The notes under the pieces are model-generated. The model was not told the DNA's origin. It was given only the letters and a program-made list of their open reading frames with translations, and did no database searches. Shown in pieces: positions 1 to 7,998 of a stretch of 10,145 bases of DNA. Positions within the stretch are counted from its first letter, which is position 1. Each line of letters opens with the position of its first letter. This DNA comes from Pavlovales sp. CCMP2436 (taxonomy: Eukaryota > Haptophyta > Pavlovophyceae > Pavlovales). A program made the translations under genes and the position numbers. The DNA lies in NCBI GenBank assembly GCA_026770615.1, contig MU631780.1:77972-88116 (forward strand). Reading direction: 5' to 3'.

Positions 1-53
1 CCCCCCCCCCTCCACCCCCCCCCACCCCATTCCCTCGCCATTCTTCGGCGCAG
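1..53 (+). other. 3' end of an intron (C-rich pyrimidine tract and AG acceptor)
   Basis: The first 53 bases are almost pure C with scattered T and A and end in TTCGGCGCAG. This is a strong eukaryotic polypyrimidine tract plus AG acceptor. The same style is seen before the acceptors of the kinase intron (C-rich, ending CCCCCAG) and the protease intron (CCTCTTTCTCCGTGCGCAG), so it fits the splicing signals used elsewhere in the window. The 5' part of the intron lies outside the window. Confidence 0.45.
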
Positions 54-92
54 AGCGCAGAGCTGCGCGAGTACCTCAAGGGCCTGCTCTGA
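54..92 (+). CDS. Short terminal exon of an unidentified gene
   Basis: Directly after the acceptor AG at 52-53 an open frame reads SAELREYLKGLL and stops at TGA (90-92). It has the composition of an amphipathic C-terminal helix and the GC-rich codon use of the other genes here. The rest of the gene lies to the left of the window, so the product cannot be identified. The reading phase is assumed to be 0; other phases would change the residues. An AATAAATAAATA stretch at 317-326 could be its polyadenylation signal, which would give a 3' UTR of about 230 nt. The evidence is the splice context and the clean short frame, not homology. Confidence 0.4.
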   Translation, partial: SAELREYLKGLL

Positions 93-820
93 GCTCGGGG
101 CTGAGAAGCAGCTCCGGTATACCATTTTTGGCCGATTCGGGCCTGCTGGGATTCGCCCCAATTGTATACGTTCAAAATTGCGGGTGCCTACGCATATTGT
201 CATCCGCTCTGCCGCACGACGTCCGACGGCCGAGGTCCAACGTGTCGTCGCCATCAGGGTAGAACGTGTCCTTCTAGCGCTTAGGACTAATTGTAGGAAA
301 CGCTCACGTCATATGTAATAAATAAATAGAATATGAATGATATTTCTGGTTCGGCGAACGTTGTTAAGTTACATTATTGTGAACTTACTGATTGTTAGTT
401 TATAATACTTTAGTTCCTTTATCGTCCCCCGACTAAAAACTTACCATAAGTAACTTATTTAAAACTACGCAATTGATAAAAGATTACAATTTCACTGTAC
501 ATAAAATTACTCAATTGTCAATTACAAATGAGTTCTTTCATCCTTCATTGTCACTGATCACGGCCACGCGTATCTTCATCTAGTTCTAGTCACTAGTAAC
601 AGCGCTAGCTGCCAACGCCTGGGTTGAAATAATAATAATTATAAATAAAAGCGTACGCAGTGATCAAGCTGAGTCAGACACGTAGTGCCCAAATCCTTGT
701 GGTGGTCGAAGAGAGAAACACGCGAATCGAAGGGCATACTCTCGGGCGCCGCGCTCTCCATCCTGGTGTCGTCGTCGCTTGTAACATCCCCCAGGCGACG
801 CCCTCGTGCGCGCGCCAGGG
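93..820. other. Intergenic spacer, AT-rich between about 280 and 660
   Basis: No gene is supported here. Bases 93-280 are mixed in composition. From about 280 to 660 the sequence becomes strongly AT-rich, with runs such as AATAAATAAATAG and AATAATAATAATTATAAATAAAAG. The contrast with the GC-rich genes on both sides is typical of intergenic DNA in a compact GC-rich eukaryotic genome. The 640-885 part has open frames on the minus strand, but none resembles a known protein. That part may hold an alternative last exon of the SDR gene. Confidence 0.6.
317..326 (+). terminator. Candidate polyadenylation signal (overlapping AATAAA)
   Basis: Two overlapping AATAAA hexamers sit at 317-322 and 321-326, about 225 nt after the TGA of the partial gene at the left edge. 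The polyadenylation signal used by this organism is unknown and the region is AT-rich, so chance occurrence is possible. Confidence 0.25.
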
Positions 821-876
821 CTAGGCCGCAGCTGCGCGCAAGCCGCTGAGCTCCCAGCACCGCTTGCGTCTCGAGC

Positions 877-952
877 CTGCCTCAAAATATGCCCTCTAGT
901 GCGTTAGGGTGGCGAGCAGCGCGCTCGCTCGAGTCAGCCATGCCCTACTCAC
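877..952 (-). other. Possible 3'-terminal intron of the SDR gene (alternative gene model)
   Basis: On the minus strand the last codons of the SDR read GAC G|GTGAGTAG, a textbook 5' splice site that contains the stop codon. Downstream lies CCCTAACGC, a good branch-point match, followed about 24 nt later by TTTTGAGGCAG, a usable acceptor. Removing this 76-nt segment would replace the final Glu with 17 residues (ending LRAAAA) and a TAG at 821-823. Both the unspliced and the spliced forms are open to a stop, so sequence alone cannot decide. It could be an alternatively retained intron. Confidence 0.35.
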
Positions 953-1841
953 CGTCCCCCGTCTCCATCCGCGGCTTCAACGTCCGGTCGGAGTGGCCCT
1001 GCCAGTGCCACAGAGCCGGGATTTTTGGGCCGGGTACCTCGTCGACGGGGAAGCGCGCGCGCAACGCGTTGAGCTCGTCGAGGCTACCAACGCTGTACAG
1101 GTCGCCGCCGGACTGCGGGCCGGCCCAGCGAGCCCCCGTTGTCGCGATGCCGGCGGCGAGCATGCCGATTTCGGCTGAGAGGGGCATTTGCGTGGGGTCC
1201 TTGGCCATCGAGGGCAAGTTGCGCATCGGCAGGTTGCCGATGCGCAGCTCGGAGAGGTAGATCGAGTCGGCGCGCGACTTCGACTCGGCGCGGAGCGCGG
1301 AGGCGAGGCCGGAGATGTGGTGCGTGTTGATGCGCGACAGGGGTGAGAGGTCGCGCTGCATCGTCGAGGAAGTGCCCGTGATGAAGGTGTACGAGCAGCC
1401 CTGCATCTGCCGCATCTTGGGGATCAAGAGCGAGGCCACGCCAAACTGCATGTTGACGAGCAGGCCCGTGGAGTCGGCGAACACCTGCCGATCCATCTCG
1501 AGGAGTGAGCCGCGAGGCGAGGCGAGGATGTTGGTCTCGTCCTCGTCGCCCTTGGGCGTGAACCAGGCAACGCCCGCGTGCGCGACCACGTGAGACGGAG
1601 TCCCAATTGAAAGCACCTTCTCCATCGTGCGGTCGACGCCCGAAGGCATCATCGTGCCAAGCACGCAGTGCAGGCCGGCCGGGTGGCCGAGGTCCTTGGC
1701 CAGGGCGGCAAGCTTGGCCTCCGAGCGCGAGTTAATGATGACCTCTGCTCCCGCCTGCAGGAAACCGCGCACAATCGAGCGGCCGATCGGTCCCACGCCG
1801 CCCACGACAAGCGCTGTCGAGCCCTTCACCATCGGAGGCAT
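945..1841 (-). CDS. SDR-family NAD(P)-binding protein with degenerate catalytic site
   Basis: A 298-residue Rossmann-fold protein of the short-chain dehydrogenase/reductase family, whose members normally oxidise or reduce hydroxyl/keto groups with NAD(P). Seen: TALVVGGVGPIGRSIVRGFL at residues 9-28 matches the nucleotide-binding strand and TGxxxGIG-like loop. NSRSEAKL (37-44) follows strand 2. AHAGV (87-91) sits where NNAG normally is. The Asn of LVNMQFG (130) and the Ser of ITGTSST (154-160) fit the active-site Asn and Ser. The YxxxK pair is missing: the segment before SGLASALRAES (177-187) has neither Tyr nor Lys at the expected spots. The enzyme may therefore be inactive, use other residues, or only bind nucleotide. 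I chose ATG at 1841 (MPPMVKG); ATG at 1832 is also possible, and the longer frame to 1889 begins with GTG. The stop at 945-947 lies inside a splice-donor consensus, so a longer isoform is possible. No targeting peptide is evident. Substrate unknown. Confidence 0.8.
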   Translation of the reverse strand: MPPMVKGSTALVVGGVGPIGRSIVRGFLQAGAEVIINSRSEAKLAALAKDLGHPAGLHCVLGTMMPSGVDRTMEKVLSIGTPSHVVAHAGVAWFTPKGDEDETNILASPRGSLLEMDRQVFADSTGLLVNMQFGVASLLIPKMRQMQGCSYTFITGTSSTMQRDLSPLSRINTHHISGLASALRAESKSRADSIYLSELRIGNLPMRNLPSMAKDPTQMPLSAEIGMLAAGIATTGARWAGPQSGGDLYSVGSLDELNALRARFPVDEVPGPKIPALWHWQGHSDRTLKPRMETGDGE

Positions 1842-2356
1842 CGCTGGGAGTGACACGAATGTAGGTAGCGGTCGGTGACGGTCAAGCACACCGATCGAGA
1901 TCGTGATTAACCAATTTGCGCTTTTTAAAAGTCAAGCTGATGTTAATAACTACCTTTCGGTCAAGGGGAACGGTGGCATCGGGCGGTGAACTAACTTTTC
2001 GTTCCGCCGGTAATGCTTCTCAGCCTTCAGGCAGCGCGATCAGGTCGGGTGCCCCTATTAAAACTAGGGTGGCCCGCAGGGTGGGGCTGCTCCACGGATT
2101 AGTATTGAAAATGTTGCGGTGCGGCCGAGGGTCGAGGTTTGGCTTTGTATGTGAATTGTGATGACGAGCGTCGAGTTTGAGCCGGGGTCCTTCACGATGC
2201 ACCGCATTTCATGACGTGCGGAATATAGCATGTTTGTCCACAGCAACTAAGTTTAATAAATTGCGAGTGGCTATTTTAATTTGGCACGATTGTTATCATC
2301 GGCGCGCGCGCAGGCGCGCACACCGCGCCCGCCGGCGCTGCCACCGCTATTCGACG
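1842..2356. other. Intergenic spacer upstream of the SDR gene
   Basis: No coding region is convincing. The part next to the SDR start (1842-1935) should hold its 5' UTR and promoter. The rest is of mixed composition, with AT-rich stretches around 2230-2300 and a very GC-rich CpG-dense block at 2302-2338 (alternating GCGC and CGCCGGCGC). I see no RNA gene. Confidence 0.5.
1921..1931 (-). promoter_or_regulatory. CTTTTTAAAAG motif upstream of the SDR gene
   Basis: The near-palindromic CTTTTTAAAAG lies about 80 bp upstream of the SDR ATG. Close matches occur in the kinase/protease divergent promoter region (about 5003-5029) and at about 9574. Its placement suggests a core-promoter element used in place of a canonical TATA box. 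This is inferred from position and recurrence only. Confidence 0.25.
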
Positions 2357-2637
2357 CCTTCTTATCGCTTCCGTGTGCTGATAATCGAAAATATTAGTTA
2401 CCATTAGCATGTCATCGACCCCAAGGGCACACGAGAGGCACGCGAGGTGGGCTCCGCGACCGTCGAGCCTCGAGGACGGAGGAGGGCTCTATGCGCATGC
2501 GTTCGACAACAGCTAGACGACACTTATTAACTTAGTATGGGACACTTAGTATGATGATGTCTGCTTCTTTGTCCTGGCGCCCACTCCTTTTCCCCCTCCC
2601 TAGTGCGGAATCGCGCCACTAATTCGAATTCCGTCCC
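2357..2637 (-). repeat. Dispersed repeat, copy A (inverted relative to copy B)
   Basis: Read on the minus strand, this segment aligns along its whole length with 7999-8236 on the plus strand. Shared blocks include GAATTAGTGGCGCGATTCCG followed by CACT and then GGGAGGGGGAAAAG; AGACATC; CTAAGTGTC; TAGAGCCCTCCT; GTGCCTCTCGTGTG; GGTAACTAA; and CGGAAGCGA. Copy A is longer because of internal insertions, for example a second ACTAAGT unit and a GTCCTCGAGGCTCGACG region. Homology stops near 2357, where copy B goes on into a palindrome and a terminal inverted repeat. Copy A therefore looks truncated or lacks that module. It contains no ORF, so it is a non-autonomous repeat, MITE- or SINE-like. Confidence 0.85.
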
Positions 2638-2941
2638 GGGGCAATCTGGGTCCCCGTTAGTTAACTAGTTAGTTCGTTTTGCAGTGACACACGCACGACG
2701 GTTCAAAAACAGCAAAGGAGATGAAAGATAACTAACTAGGCAAACTTAAACTAACTTCAGATACAAACTTACTGCGACTCTCGTAAGCTAGTTACGTATA
2801 CATGACAGTGTGCGCTCAGAGCGCTGCCGCCGCTGTGCGCACACATGGCGAGGGTGCACCTGCGCCCGTGGCGGCGTAGCCCGCTGCCAACGCCCGAGCG
2901 CGAGTCGCCTCTATCCCCGTATGGCTGCGGCAGCTCCGCCG
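2638..2941. other. Spacer 3' of the kinase gene
   Basis: This 304-bp stretch lies between repeat copy A and the kinase stop codon and should contain the kinase 3' UTR. It is rich in GTTAGTTAACTAGTTAGTT-like runs (2658-2676) and TAACTAAC variants (2729-2757). I see no clear AATAAA on the minus strand and no gene. Confidence 0.45.
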
Positions 2942-4631
2942 TCAGCGCATCTTCGTAATGCGCGCGTCGCGATTGACCGCCTTGGAGTTGGAGGGCTCCG
3001 TGGAGAATTGCTTTCTTAGCCGGTTGATCACGATGATCGAGCGCACCGCGCTGCGCAGCTTGCGCGCGGCGTTGTAGCGCTTGAATTTCCTGGGGGAGGG
3101 GGGGGGCAGGGGGGGCGAGCGGGTTGGTGAGAAGCCGTCTCCGCGCCGCCGTTTCGGCGCCCCCACGCGCGCGGGGGCGTAGCGGGCAGGAGCATGCACG
3201 AAGACAGGGCACGCGGAGCACGCAATACGCAGGGCACGCGGGCAGGGCACGCGGGCAGGTCAAGCGCGGGGCGATATTATTTTCCTGCCGTTTATAAGAA
3301 TAGATTACTACAGCAAAATGCTACACAAAATGACAGCAGCGTCGGGCCTTAAGGCCAATCAAAAGGCTCAAAGTCGTAAAAAAAAAAAAAAAAAAAAAAA
3401 CGCACTTGGCGGCGGCGCTGAGGTGATCGTCGCGCACGTCGATGGAAGTCATCCAAGGGTGCGTGAGCAGCTTGGCCGCCGTCCACCTGCGATCCGGGTC
3501 GATCACGATCATGCGCAGCACGAAGTCGCGCGCCTCACGCGAGATGGGCCCCCAATCCTCCGGCTCGAAGACGGGCGGCGCCGCGGTGACGGTGCGGTAC
3601 TCCTCGGCAAAGGTGGCGTTGGGCAGCAGGTTGTACGGCGGGTAGCCGCACAGCAAGATGTACGCGATCACGCCCATGCTCCACACGTCCGCCTGCGTGC
3701 CGTACCCGGCGGGGTGCAGCTTGACGCCGGCCAGCACCTCGGGCGCTGTGTACCCGGGCGTGCCGCATTGTCTGTGCAGCCGCTCGCCGTCAGCCATCAC
3801 CTGCGCGAGGCCCCAGTCCGTCACCTTGATGTTGAGGTCCGACTTGGCATCCATGAGCAGCAGATTCTCGGGCTTCAGATCGAGGTGCACCACCGAGCGC
3901 GAGTGGTAGTAGCCCATGGTCTGCACCAGCAGCTTGCACACGTCGCGCGCGAGCAGCTCCGAGTACTTCTTCTTCGACACGATCCGGTCGAAGAGCTCGC
4001 CGCCCGAGCAGAGCTCCTCGCACAGCACCAGCGAGTTCTCGTCCTCGAACACGTTCCACAGCGCCACAATGTGCGGGTGGTGGAGCATGCGCATGATCGC
4101 GATCTCGTTGAGCACGTTCTTGGTCTCGTTGACCGAGAGGCGCCCCTTCTCAACCACCTTGGCCGCGCATGGCAGCCCGCTTGTTCTGTGCCGCGCGAGG
4201 TAGACGTTGGCGAAGTGCCCCGAGCCGATCGGCTTCGGGTCCTGCTTGTACTCCTCCTCGTACTGCCGGTAAGGCTTCGTCTCGCGCGTCACCATCGACT
4301 TCTCGCACAGGTCGTGCACGCGCCGGGCCGAGGCAGCCGTGCTGAACTGCAACAGGAGGGCCTTGGCCTTGTCCGTGTCCACGTCGCGGCACACGATCGA
4401 GAGCACCACGTTGTCACCCGAGCCCTCCTTGATCTCAATGTGCGAGATCATGTCGTAGCTCTTGCTCAGCTTGGAACCCACCGCGCCGTGCGTCTTGCGC
4501 ACCACGATGTGCAGCCGCTGCGTGTCGGTGCTCACGTAGCGCGCCTGCATCTGCCCAAAGCGATTGCGCTTGGCCGCTATTTCCTCGTCCGGCCGCGGAC
4601 GCGCCTCCCTGCGCGGCGACATCAACGACAT
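2942..4631 (-). CDS. PH-like/CaMK-type Ser/Thr protein kinase, two exons
   Basis: Spliced product of 457 residues (exons 4631-3406 and 3089-2942). CaMK-group kinases phosphorylate Ser/Thr and are usually gated by calcium/calmodulin. Seen: residues about 20-115 resemble a PH-like fold, ending in the helix STAASARRVHDLCEK. The kinase domain follows: Gly-rich loop GSGHFANV (136-143), AAK Lys158, helix-C Glu176, HLDLKPEN (249-256, Asp251, Asn256), DWG (272-274), GTPGYTAPE (290-298), DVWSMGVIAYILLCGYPPY, and HPWM closing the C-lobe. The second exon adds KFKRYNAARKLRSAVRSI (410-427), a basic amphipathic calmodulin-binding-like tail. HLD replaces HRD, as in MLCK and DAPK; DWG replaces DFG. The splice joins codon AA|G and keeps the frame. 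I chose ATG 4631 because the frame further upstream offers only a GTG (4661); ATG 4622 also fits. A missed 5' exon cannot be excluded. It is divergent from the m-AAA gene. Confidence 0.88.
3090..3405 (-). other. Kinase intron (316 nt) with poly-T after the donor
   Basis: The donor is GTGCGT, followed at once by 23 T on the minus strand. The acceptor is a long C-rich tract ending CCCCCAG. Removing it joins the kinase C-lobe to the calmodulin-binding-like exon in frame. Without splicing, the frame runs through CVFFFFFFFF and ends in unrelated sequence. Inside, the 12-mer CAGGGCACGCGG occurs exactly three times on the plus strand (3205-3216, 3230-3241, 3243-3254). Confidence 0.85.
3378..3400 (+). 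repeat. 23-bp homopolymer (A on plus, T on minus)
   Basis: An uninterrupted run of 23 A on the plus strand, inside the kinase intron and starting at the fifth base from the 5' splice site. Its length is likely to vary between individuals or through sequencing error. Confidence 0.9.
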
Positions 4632-5158
4632 CTGCACGAAGAGCTTGCCCGATCTGTCCACGCAGTTGAGAAGTTGAGCGTTGGAATCTGAGGTCTCTGT
4701 GACTTCTTTCTGTCCGTGTTTTTACTGCTGTGTACACACAACACAGATGTAGTTCCTCTCATACAGGGAGTTGCGTCTCAGGGAGGGGACGCTGCGCGCG
4801 ATAACCGCACGCTCCCGGGCGTTCGCTTGCCTCTAACCCCCTAGTATTCCTTCAGGGTATTTTCTCAAAGAAGCAGTACTAGTGTCGTTGGAGGCCTACA
4901 TGCAGCGCGTCAGGCCCTGCGGGGGGCGAGGGAATGCTGTTTGCCGAGGTCTTGGCGCACGCGCCACCTCTATTGGCTCGCTTTGCGTCTTCCGTGGTCG
5001 CATTTTTAAAAGCGGCCGCTTTTTAAAAACACCCATCCAGCTCTGGACACCTCGAGAAGCTGCTCGCCTTGGTCAAAGTGGAGGTTGAGCTAGAGGTCTT
5101 GGGAGGCATCCCCCAGCTGGTCTGAGCACTCCCTAGCTCTCGCTTGCCTCTATCAGGC
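4632..5158. promoter_or_regulatory. Divergent intergenic region between kinase and m-AAA protease
   Basis: These 527 bp separate the two divergent start codons and must hold both 5' UTRs and promoters unless there are unseen 5' exons. Contents: CA/TG-rich TGTGTACACACA near 4731-4742, pyrimidine-rich segments, and an AT-flanked GC palindrome at 5003-5029. No ORF with a recognisable product is present. A bidirectional promoter is inferred from the head-to-head layout only. Confidence 0.5.
5003..5029. promoter_or_regulatory. Palindrome: A/T tracts around GCGGCCGC
   Basis: AAAAGCGGCCGCTTTT (5008-5023) is a perfect 16-bp palindrome. It is flanked by TTTTT on the left and AAAAA on the right, so the TTTTTAAAA motif occurs on both sides of the GC core. 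It lies about 130-155 bp upstream of the m-AAA start codon. The same T5A4 motif is found about 80 bp upstream of the SDR gene. It could be a core promoter or a dimeric factor site; function is inferred. Confidence 0.35.
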
Positions 5159-6541
5159 ATGCCGATGGCCGCGCTCAAGGCGGCCCAGCACGGCGTGAGA
5201 CGGCTGCCGATCGCGCCCGCGCGCCACGCTTCGCTTCTCGCGCACCACGCCGCCGCGGTGGGCGCGCGCGCACGCTTGGGCGGTGGGCGCGCGACGGCGC
5301 GGTCGCTGTGCGACAAACCCATACCGCCGACTGGCTTTGGCAGCTTCTTCGGCCACCTGCGCCCCAAGAAGGCGGACGCCACTGCCGACGCGGGCCAGGG
5401 CGCGGCTGCGCCCAAGCCGGCCGCGCCGGGCGAGTCGGCGGCGCGCGCGCCGGGCGAAGCGTCGGCGCGCGCATCGAGCGAGGCGTCCGCGCCATCCGTC
5501 AAGCCGACCGCCGAGCAGCTGGCCGCCGCGGCGGGAAAGGCGGCGGGCAGCAGCAATAGCGGCGGCGCGGGCGCCACCGGTAGCACCGCGGGCGGGAGCG
5601 GCGGCGCCGCCGGCGGGGCCAAGCCGCCCGGCGGCACGGGGACGCCCACGCCCACGCCCCCCGGCGAGCCGTCCACGCACAACCAGAACGTGCTGCTCGC
5701 GCTCGGTCTGCTTGTCGCCTTCAACTCGCTCACGCGCTCAGGGCCTGACTCGAAGGAGCTCTCGTTCCAGGAGTTCCACGCCTCGCTGCTCGAGCCGGGA
5801 CTGGTGGACCACTTGGTGCTCGTCAACAAGACGCGCGTCAAAATCTTCCTCCGCTCCGACGCGCACGCGCTCGCCGACGGCGTGGACGCGGCGGGCGTCG
5901 CGGCGCCCGGCGGGGGCGCGGCGGACGCGTACGGCGTGAGCCGTTTCCACTTCTCGATTGGCTCGGTGCAGTCGCTGGAGCGCAAGTTGGAGCAGGCTCA
6001 GACGGAGATTGGAATCTCGCCGAGCGACTTCGTGCCGGTCCTCTACGAGACGGAGAGCAGCTGGATGAACGAGCTCATCAAGATGGGCCCGAGCCTCGCG
6101 ATCGTCGGGCTGTGGCTGCTGCTCATGCGCGGCTCAGGCGGGCTCGGCGCGGGCAGCAGCGGCGGCGGGGGCGGCATCGGCGGCGCGGCGCGCTCCATCT
6201 TCCAGGTGGGCAAGGCCAAGCCGCAGGTGATCAAGGCGGACAAGCGGCCCGACGTCACCTTCAAGGACGTGGCGGGCTGCGACGAGGCCAAGCTCGAGAT
6301 CGCCGAGTTCGTCAAGTTCCTCAAGGACTCGGAGAAGTTCGCAAAGCTCGGCGCGCGCATGCCCAAGGGCGCGCTGCTCGTCGGCCCGCCGGGCACGGGC
6401 AAGACGCTGCTGGCCAAGGCGACGGCGGGCGAAGCGTCGGTGCCCTTCCTCAGCATCTCTGGCTCCGACTTCATCGAGATGTTTGTCGGCGTCGGCCCGA
6501 GCCGCGTGCGTGACCTCTTTGCGCAGGCGCGCGCGCTCGCG

Positions 6542-6573
<32 letters not shown>

Positions 6574-7838
6574 GGTGGGCCGCAAGCGCGGGGGCGGCGG
6601 GTTCGCCGGCTCCAACGACGAGCGGGAGAACACGCTCAACCAGCTGCTGGTCGAGATGGACGGCTTCAACACGACGAGCGGCATCGTGATCCTCGCCGCC
6701 ACCAACCGCGCCGACATCCTCGACGACGCGCTGATGCGCCCGGGCCGCTTCGACAGGCAGATCCTGGTCGACCTGCCCGACATCCGCGGGCGCAAGGAGA
6801 TCTTCATGACCTACCTCAAGAAGATCAAGCTCGGCGTCGACGCCGACTCGACGGCGGAGACGATGGCCTCGCTCACGCCTGGCTTCTCGGGCGCGGACAT
6901 CGCCAACGTGTGCAACGAGGCGGCGCTGCACGCCGCGCGCGTGATGAGCGACTCGGTGAAGCTCGAGCACTTCCACTCGGCGGTGGACAGGGTGGTGGGT
7001 GGCCTGGAGAAGAAGACCAAGGTGATGAGCGAGAGCGAGCGGACCACCGTCGCCCACCACGAGGCCGGCCACGCAACGGTGGGGTGGTTCCTGGAGCATG
7101 CCTCGCCGCTGCTCAAGGTGTCTATCGTGCCACGCGGCGCGGCGGCGCTCGGGTATGCACAGTATGTGCCCAAGGAGACGCGGCTGTCGACCAAGGCCGA
7201 GATGCTCGACACGATGTGCATGATGCTCGGCGGAAGGTGGTCCTTTTTCTTTTTCTTTTCGAACAATGATGATGATCGGCGGCAGATGACGCACAGACGC
7301 ACACATACACACACTCCTCTTACACATACATGCACACGCCCTTCCCTCTTTCTCCGTGCGCAGGATCGCCGAGAAGCTCTTCTTCGACAAGATCACCACC
7401 GGCGCGCAGGACGACCTGCAGAAGGTGACGCGCCTCGCCTACTCCCTCGTCACCACCTACGGGATGAACGACAAGATGGGCAACGTGTCCTACCCGCCGC
7501 CCAACCCGGGCGACTTCGTGAGCACGCGCCCCTACTCGGAGAAGACGGCCGAGCTCGTCGACGCGGAGGTGCGCTCGCTGATCCAGAGCGCCTACGACAG
7601 GACCATGACGCTGCTCACCGACAAGAAGGAGCTGGCCAGGGAGCTGGCGCGCGTGCTGCTCGAGAAGGAGGTCATCATGAAGGACGACGTGCTCGCTGTG
7701 CTCGGTCCGCGGCCCTTCGAGGAGCTCTCGAGCTACGAGGAGTTGACAACCGGCAAGGCGCGGACCGAGCTCGCCGACGGCCCGGGCGTGGTCGGGGGCG
7801 CGGCCGTAGCCACGGCCGAGCTGCGGCAGCCCTTGTGA
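5159..7838 (+). CDS. Mitochondrial m-AAA protease subunit (FtsH/AFG3/Yta12 family), two exons
   Basis: Spliced product of 850 residues (exons 5159-7236 and 7364-7838). It is a membrane-anchored ATP-dependent zinc protease of the mitochondrial inner membrane, which extracts and degrades membrane and matrix proteins. Seen: an Arg/Ala-rich presequence-like N-terminus with [16 protein letters not shown]; an Ala/Gly/Pro linker (about 80-172); TM1 about 178-193; an intermembrane-space domain; TM2 about 310-326; [14 protein letters not shown]; Walker A GPPGTGKT (409-416); pore loop FVGVG (442-446); Walker B IIFIDE (464-469); arginine fingers in LMRPGRFDR (525-533); zinc site HEAGH (634-638); and a third ligand Asp at about 710 in TTGAQDDL. 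All catalytic residues are present. [10 protein letters not shown] and [11 protein letters not shown] are m-AAA-like rather than i-AAA or plastid FtsH. Start: ATG 5159 or 5165; the frame further up has only TTG. The long low-complexity linker makes it somewhat larger than usual. Whether it forms homo- or hetero-oligomers is unknown. Confidence 0.93.
7237..7363 (+). other. m-AAA protease intron (127 nt)
   Basis: The donor is GGAAG|GTGGTC and the acceptor CCGTGCGCAG|GATCGCC. Splicing rebuilds the conserved [20 protein letters not shown] stretch; unspliced reading gives a poly-Phe tail and an unrelated frame. The body has a TTTTTCTTTTTCTTTTC tract next to the donor and a CA-rich ACACATACACACAC microsatellite-like segment at about 7290-7338. 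The intron falls between the HEAGH motif and the third zinc ligand. Confidence 0.93.
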
Positions 7839-7998
7839 TCGCCCCGGGCGGAGGCGCGGGCTGGGCGGCCGAGGCGCGCGGGCTCGGGATCACTTGGGGC
7901 TCTCTGACCAGCAGTCCCCGGCGTGTAATTGTATAAGCATAGTACTCACTTAAGTATTTAACTGATAGTAGCTAGTCGCTCGCGCGATTTACTAGTTG
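7839..7998 (+). other. 3' region of the m-AAA gene
   Basis: GC-rich for about 80 bp after the stop, then AT-rich from 7925. A TGTAA pentamer at 7924-7928 could act as a polyadenylation signal like the one used by green algae, but whether this organism uses it is unknown. The segment ends at the left inverted repeat of the MITE-like element. Confidence 0.35.

Noticed and set aside
639..885. Minus-strand ORFs of 73 codons as separate genes
   Set aside because: Overlapping frames without family resemblance. The only supported role is a possible alternative last exon of the SDR, and that exon uses a third frame ending at 821.
2769..3263. Minus-strand 164-codon frame
   Set aside because: Overlaps the kinase second exon in another frame and runs into its intron; composition is Arg/Ala noise.
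3321..3402. Kinase C-terminus as read straight through (poly-Phe tail)
   Set aside because: This is intron sequence. A GT donor in the AAG codon at 3405 and the acceptor at 3090 restore a calmodulin-binding-like tail in frame.
3318..4691. Plus-strand open frame of 457 codons
   Set aside because: It is the antisense shadow of the kinase gene. The translation is Arg/His/Val-rich without domains, while the minus strand carries all kinase motifs.
5023..5985. Minus-strand 320-codon frame, Pro/Ala/Ser-rich
   Set aside because: A shadow frame opposite the GC-rich N-terminus of the m-AAA gene; long open frames on all strands are expected at this GC content.
6134..7399. Minus-strand 421-codon frame
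   Set aside because: Antisense to the AAA domain and crossing the intron; no recognisable domain.
5159..7838. Bacterial or plastid FtsH
   Set aside because: An intron, a mitochondrial-type presequence and m-AAA-specific wording ([20 protein letters not shown]) favour a mitochondrial protein encoded in the nucleus.
7237..7936. Uninterrupted m-AAA frame running to 7936
   Set aside because: After LGGR it turns into poly-Phe and Arg/His-rich nonsense. Splicing at 7237-7363 recovers the conserved FtsH C-terminal half in another frame.
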